A stretch of 64,000 nucleotides of DNA from Polaribacter sp. (lineage in GTDB: Bacteria; Bacteroidota; Bacteroidia; Flavobacteriales; Flavobacteriaceae), in contig JAQWOR010000072.1 in assembly GCA_029245785.1 (NCBI GenBank), positions 42,097 to 106,096 of the forward strand. Reading direction: 5' to 3'. Made by a program: the position numbers and the translations under genes. Below, one piece after another: positions 61,472 through 64,000 of this stretch. The notes beneath the pieces are model-generated. The model was not told where the DNA came from and ran no database searches. It worked only from the letters and a program-made list of their open reading frames with translations. How positions within the stretch are numbered: the stretch's first letter is position 1; the number at the start of each line of letters is the position of its first letter.

Positions 61472-63622
61472 ATGATTCGAACAATCTTACTTAGTATTCT
61501 TTCACTCCTGCTCACATCCTTGTCTTACGGACAATCAATTATTACACTCCCCGAAAACCCTATAATTGAAAGTATCCCTCAGAGATGGAAAGGACATAAT
61601 CACGGTGGTTTTTCTGCCTTTTCTCATGCTCAAACTCCAGGATTTATTGATGCTTTTTCAAAAATGAATCCAGGGGTTATACGATGGCCAGCAGGCAATA
61701 AAGCGAATGATTATCGCTGGATGGATCACTTAGAAGACACAGACAAACTTAATCTTAAAAACGTGATTCCATTTTTAAGTAGTTTTGAAGTAGAACTCCA
61801 AATTGTTATAAATTTTGGAAATGGAACAGCTGCTGAAGCTGCTGAATTTGTAAAAATTTGTAATAGCGAAGAAAATACTTATGTTAATTTACGTTCAAAT
61901 CTGTTAAATACCTCCCAACCAATAAATGTAAAATCTTGGGAAATAGGAAATGAGAATGGACATTCTTGGGCTTATGAATGGTCATGGTTTGGCTTCCAAG
62001 ATAATATTCATTTTCAAACAGGGATTGCTGACAAACCATTTACAAAAGATGAAGCCGATAATTTATATTATTACGGAGGTGAATTTTATAGAGAAGGCTG
62101 GGTTGATGCAATAGGGAGTCAAGATTTCAAAACTGCTATTCTAGGTAATACTAAGTTTTATACCACTGCCTCAAGTACAGATGGTATTTTGGTGAATTTT
62201 CCTTTTATGGATATTACTGATGTTGATGCTGTACGAGTTTACAGGACTCCTAACTTTGATAATGTTTGGGCACAAACTGCTAGCCAGCAAGACTTGTATG
62301 ATGCTATTTCAAACCCTACTAACCTTTTATTGCCTAGTGAGTTTTCTTGGACTGAAACTGAAGTAACTATAACCCCTAGTAATGGATTAAATATTGATGA
62401 TTTTATTTTGATTGAATATAATAGTATTGGACATGATGGCGCATTTGCTTTTAGAAATGCCATGAAGGCTGCTGATCCTACAATTGAGATAGGATATAAT
62501 GTAAAACCAGGAGATATAAAAGTAAATGATCCTGTTTTTCAACAGGATTTTGCTGCGAGTCCACCAGATTTTATGATTAAACATCCATATGTAACCGGAT
62601 TATCAATACCAGCAATTCAAGCCGGTTTATTTTCTGAAGCTGCATATGTTTCAGAATTTAATATCACACAAACCTTGAATAATTTTCAAGAGAAATGGAA
62701 TGAGAGAGAAGTTGCATGGGGTATCCCTAGTGAAATAGGATTGTCATTAACAGAATGGAATGTTGCTTTATTTACTAGCGCACCATCAGATCATCCCATT
62801 CGAGGAATTTTTTCTGGCCTGTATGTAGCTGATTACTGGGCAAGATTATTCGAGAATGGTTTAAATGATTCATTAGACTTGCGAGACGTTAACCACTTTG
62901 CTCTTTCAGCTACAGGAAATAATTTTATACACCTTTTACACACAAACCCAACCTTTTCTGTTGGGGTTCAGGGTAAAGCTACTATAATGGTCATGGAAAC
63001 AATATCGGAAGGAATGTTTCCTGTAACATTTTCAAATAACCCTCAAATAGATATTACGGTTCCGGATGAACAAGGGATGGACTCCACTATAACTATAGAT
63101 GCTATTCCTACCTGGGGAGGTGTAGGAGTAAATAGTGAATATGTAAATCTATTACTAATAAATCGTGATGATGAAAATTCACATACTGTTGATATTGACA
63201 TCCCAGCTGCTTGGCAAGTAGATAACGTTATTTTTGAGTCACTCTACGGAACAATAACAGATGAAACTGTTTTTTCTAATATTGACGATAATCCATTTAC
63301 AGGAACCACCTATTCAGTAGTACTTCCGGCTTTTTCAGTAAACACAGTACGAATGCACTTAAATAACCCTTTAGGGGTAGATGGATATGGGAATTCTGAC
63401 ACGTATATTTATCCAAATCCAAGTGTAGATTTTATCTATTTCAATTCTAAAGAAACACCTGTTTCAATAGGGATTTTTAATAACTTGGGACAAAAAGTAA
63501 AGCATCAAATATTAATAGATACAAACAAAATAGAAATACATAATCTTCAAAAAGGTGTTTATTTTATCCGATTTATATATTCTGAAAAAAAAGAAGCTAC
63601 GTATAAATTCATCAAGAAATAG
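61472..63622 (+). CDS. Secreted glycoside hydrolase-like protein with type IX sorting tag, cassette 6
   Basis: A 716-residue protein: signal peptide (ILLSILSLLLTSLSYGQ), a (beta/alpha)8-type catalytic region (residues about 40-440), a beta-sandwich region (about 470-635), and a C-terminal Por/T9SS type A sorting domain (YIYPNPSVDFIYFNSKETP, ending KGVYFIRFIYSEKKEATYKF). Likely catalytic acids are Glu161 in SWEIGNENGHSW (acid/base) and Glu428 in LSLTEWNVALF (nucleophile), as in clan GH-A enzymes such as arabinofuranosidases. The family and substrate are not certain. Last complete cassette gene, 24 nt after the boundary box. Confidence 0.75.
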   Translation: MIRTILLSILSLLLTSLSYGQSIITLPENPIIESIPQRWKGHNHGGFSAFSHAQTPGFIDAFSKMNPGVIRWPAGNKANDYRWMDHLEDTDKLNLKNVIPFLSSFEVELQIVINFGNGTAAEAAEFVKICNSEENTYVNLRSNLLNTSQPINVKSWEIGNENGHSWAYEWSWFGFQDNIHFQTGIADKPFTKDEADNLYYYGGEFYREGWVDAIGSQDFKTAILGNTKFYTTASSTDGILVNFPFMDITDVDAVRVYRTPNFDNVWAQTASQQDLYDAISNPTNLLLPSEFSWTETEVTITPSNGLNIDDFILIEYNSIGHDGAFAFRNAMKAADPTIEIGYNVKPGDIKVNDPVFQQDFAASPPDFMIKHPYVTGLSIPAIQAGLFSEAAYVSEFNITQTLNNFQEKWNEREVAWGIPSEIGLSLTEWNVALFTSAPSDHPIRGIFSGLYVADYWARLFENGLNDSLDLRDVNHFALSATGNNFIHLLHTNPTFSVGVQGKATIMVMETISEGMFPVTFSNNPQIDITVPDEQGMDSTITIDAIPTWGGVGVNSEYVNLLLINRDDENSHTVDIDIPAAWQVDNVIFESLYGTITDETVFSNIDDNPFTGTTYSVVLPAFSVNTVRMHLNNPLGVDGYGNSDTYIYPNPSVDFIYFNSKETPVSIGIFNNLGQKVKHQILIDTNKIEIHNLQKGVYFIRFIYSEKKEATYKFIKK

Positions 63623-63718
63623 TAATCCTTATACATCTTTTAAGGAATAAATAACGAAATGGCAACAAAGGTAGTCGTTGCACAAGCCTCTAAAAAACAC
63701 AATTAGTCTTTCAAAAAT

Positions 63719-63737
63719 TCCTTTCTAAGGAGCTTTT
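63719..63737. terminator. Hairpin between the glycoside hydrolase gene and the IS
   Basis: TCCTT, loop TCT, AAGGA, with A and T runs on both sides. It could end either the hydrolase or the transposase transcript. Confidence 0.45.
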
Positions 63738-63767
63738 GTTTTTAATGCTGGTAGCGAAATAGCAAAT

Positions 63768-64000
63768 TTAATCTATCGCTAACAACCTTATATGAGGTCT
63801 AAAATTGGATTTTAAAACAGTCAACAAATGATGCATTGCTTTGGCATCACTTTTTATTATTTTCTTAATGAATTTCAGGTATTTCTTTAAGTTATACGCA
63901 ATCGCAGACATATGCATGACCTTGTTGGCTTGTTTAATTCCAATAGTATTTATCTTTCGGAGTCCTCTAAACTGGGTAAGGGTTCCAAAAACAGGTTCAA
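63768..64000 (-). CDS. IS1182-like DDE transposase, C-terminal part, cut by the window edge
   Basis: On the minus strand an open frame running in from the window edge reads EPVFGTLTQFRGLRKINTIG, then IKQANKVMHMSAIAYNLKKYLKF and ends RPHIRLLAID at 63768-63770. This is the C-terminal signature of IS1182/IS5-type DDE transposases, in which the Glu of EPVFG is the third catalytic acid. The rest lies beyond the window. Its terminal inverted repeat cannot be placed from one end. It marks an insertion near the end of the cassette array. Confidence 0.8.
   Translation of the reverse strand, partial: EPVFGTLTQFRGLRKINTIGIKQANKVMHMSAIAYNLKKYLKFIKKIIKSDAKAMHHLLTVLKSNFRPHIRLLAID

Larger units (their letters stand above)
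51077..63700 (+). mobile_element. Integron-like gene cassette array
   Basis: At least six units, all genes on the plus strand, are delimited by G/TT junctions at 51077, 53432, 54556, 57733, 60268 and 61439. Each complete unit ends in an attC-like palindrome. Units 1, 2, 3 and 5 each begin with bases complementary to their own closing box; unit 4 does not, and unit 6 has no recognisable end before the IS at the window edge, so the right limit is approximate. Cargo is diverse and unrelated, as in integrons. Internal promoters (before abiE and higBA) show that genes need not depend on an upstream promoter. Confidence 0.75.

Noticed and set aside
63651..63685. ATGGCAAC ... GTTGCAC as a possible closing site of cassette 6
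   Set aside because: The boxes are only about 25 nt apart with no inner arms, and the left box mismatches the expected ATGCCAAC. Too weak to call.
63776..63800. GCTAACAACCTTATATGAGG looks like the left half of another attC-like site
   Set aside because: It lies within the transposase frame and lacks a partner arm. The box does not complement the start of cassette 6. More likely IS sequence.
36000..64000. CRISPR array
   Set aside because: The regular repeats present are coding tandem repeats (infB, the small cassette protein) or attC-like sites; no direct-repeat/spacer pattern or cas genes.

Overview
The window looks like part of the chromosome of an AT-rich marine Flavobacteriaceae (Bacteroidota). 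Signs of this are an alternative complex III/aa3 oxidase operon, TonB-dependent receptors with carboxypeptidase-regulatory N-termini, a type IX secretion (Por) C-terminal tag, Bacteroidota promoters (TTG or TTTG, 19-20 nt, TAnnTTTG), glycosyltransferase-117 and YifB family genes, and dispersed repeats beginning TGTCAGTTCGAG. The species cannot be fixed from the sequence.

Layout. 1-3.2 kb: the 3' end of pabB, a small unknown gene, an alpha/beta hydrolase and tilS. 3.4-8.3 kb: secreted or membrane thiol-redox proteins (TlpA-like lipoprotein, DsbD) and an S10 carboxypeptidase. 8.4-16.4 kb: an outer-membrane beta-barrel protein, yifB, an ORF6N protein, an SLC13 transporter and ahcY. 16.4-22.7 kb: a phosphopantetheinyl transferase, then a probable thiamine-salvage locus (thiamine-binding protein, PnuC/PnuT-like transporter, NadR-like kinase), arfB, a small NTF2-like gene that seems inserted at the arfB 3' end, and a TonB receptor behind a TPP riboswitch. 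22.9-24 kb: ruvB. 24.3-35.4 kb (minus strand): ActABCDEF plus cytochrome oxidase subunits II and I, the quinol-to-oxygen end of the respiratory chain. 36-40.8 kb (minus): rimP-nusA-infB behind a strong promoter and a terminator-like leader hairpin. 40.9-49.8 kb: a universal stress protein, tRNA-Gln, a DUF2723 membrane protein, thioredoxin, a phosphoesterase and polA.

The unusual region is 49.8-63.7 kb. A tyrosine recombinase is followed on the same strand by at least six gene units separated by imperfect palindromic sites of about 134 or 203 bp. The sites have integron attC architecture: a left box ending in AAC, a right box starting with GTT, and complementary inner arms. In four of the five complete units (1, 2, 3 and 5) the bases that open the unit are the reverse complement of the left box that closes it, which is expected only if each unit moves as a circle recombined at G/TT. 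The recombinase has XerC/D-like catalytic residues and no IntI-type insertion. Cargo: a DUF262/DUF1524 protein, a TlpA-like protein, a three-gene unit (MORN-like protein, GIY-YIG domain protein, 11-residue-repeat protein), an AbiE toxin-antitoxin operon whose toxin is cut short at a cassette junction, a HigBA-like pair whose toxin is frameshifted, and a secreted glycoside hydrolase. The window ends inside an IS1182-like transposase.

I read this as an integron-like cassette array of a flavobacterial type. Site geometry and box matching are seen directly; mobility and the role of the adjacent recombinase are inferred.
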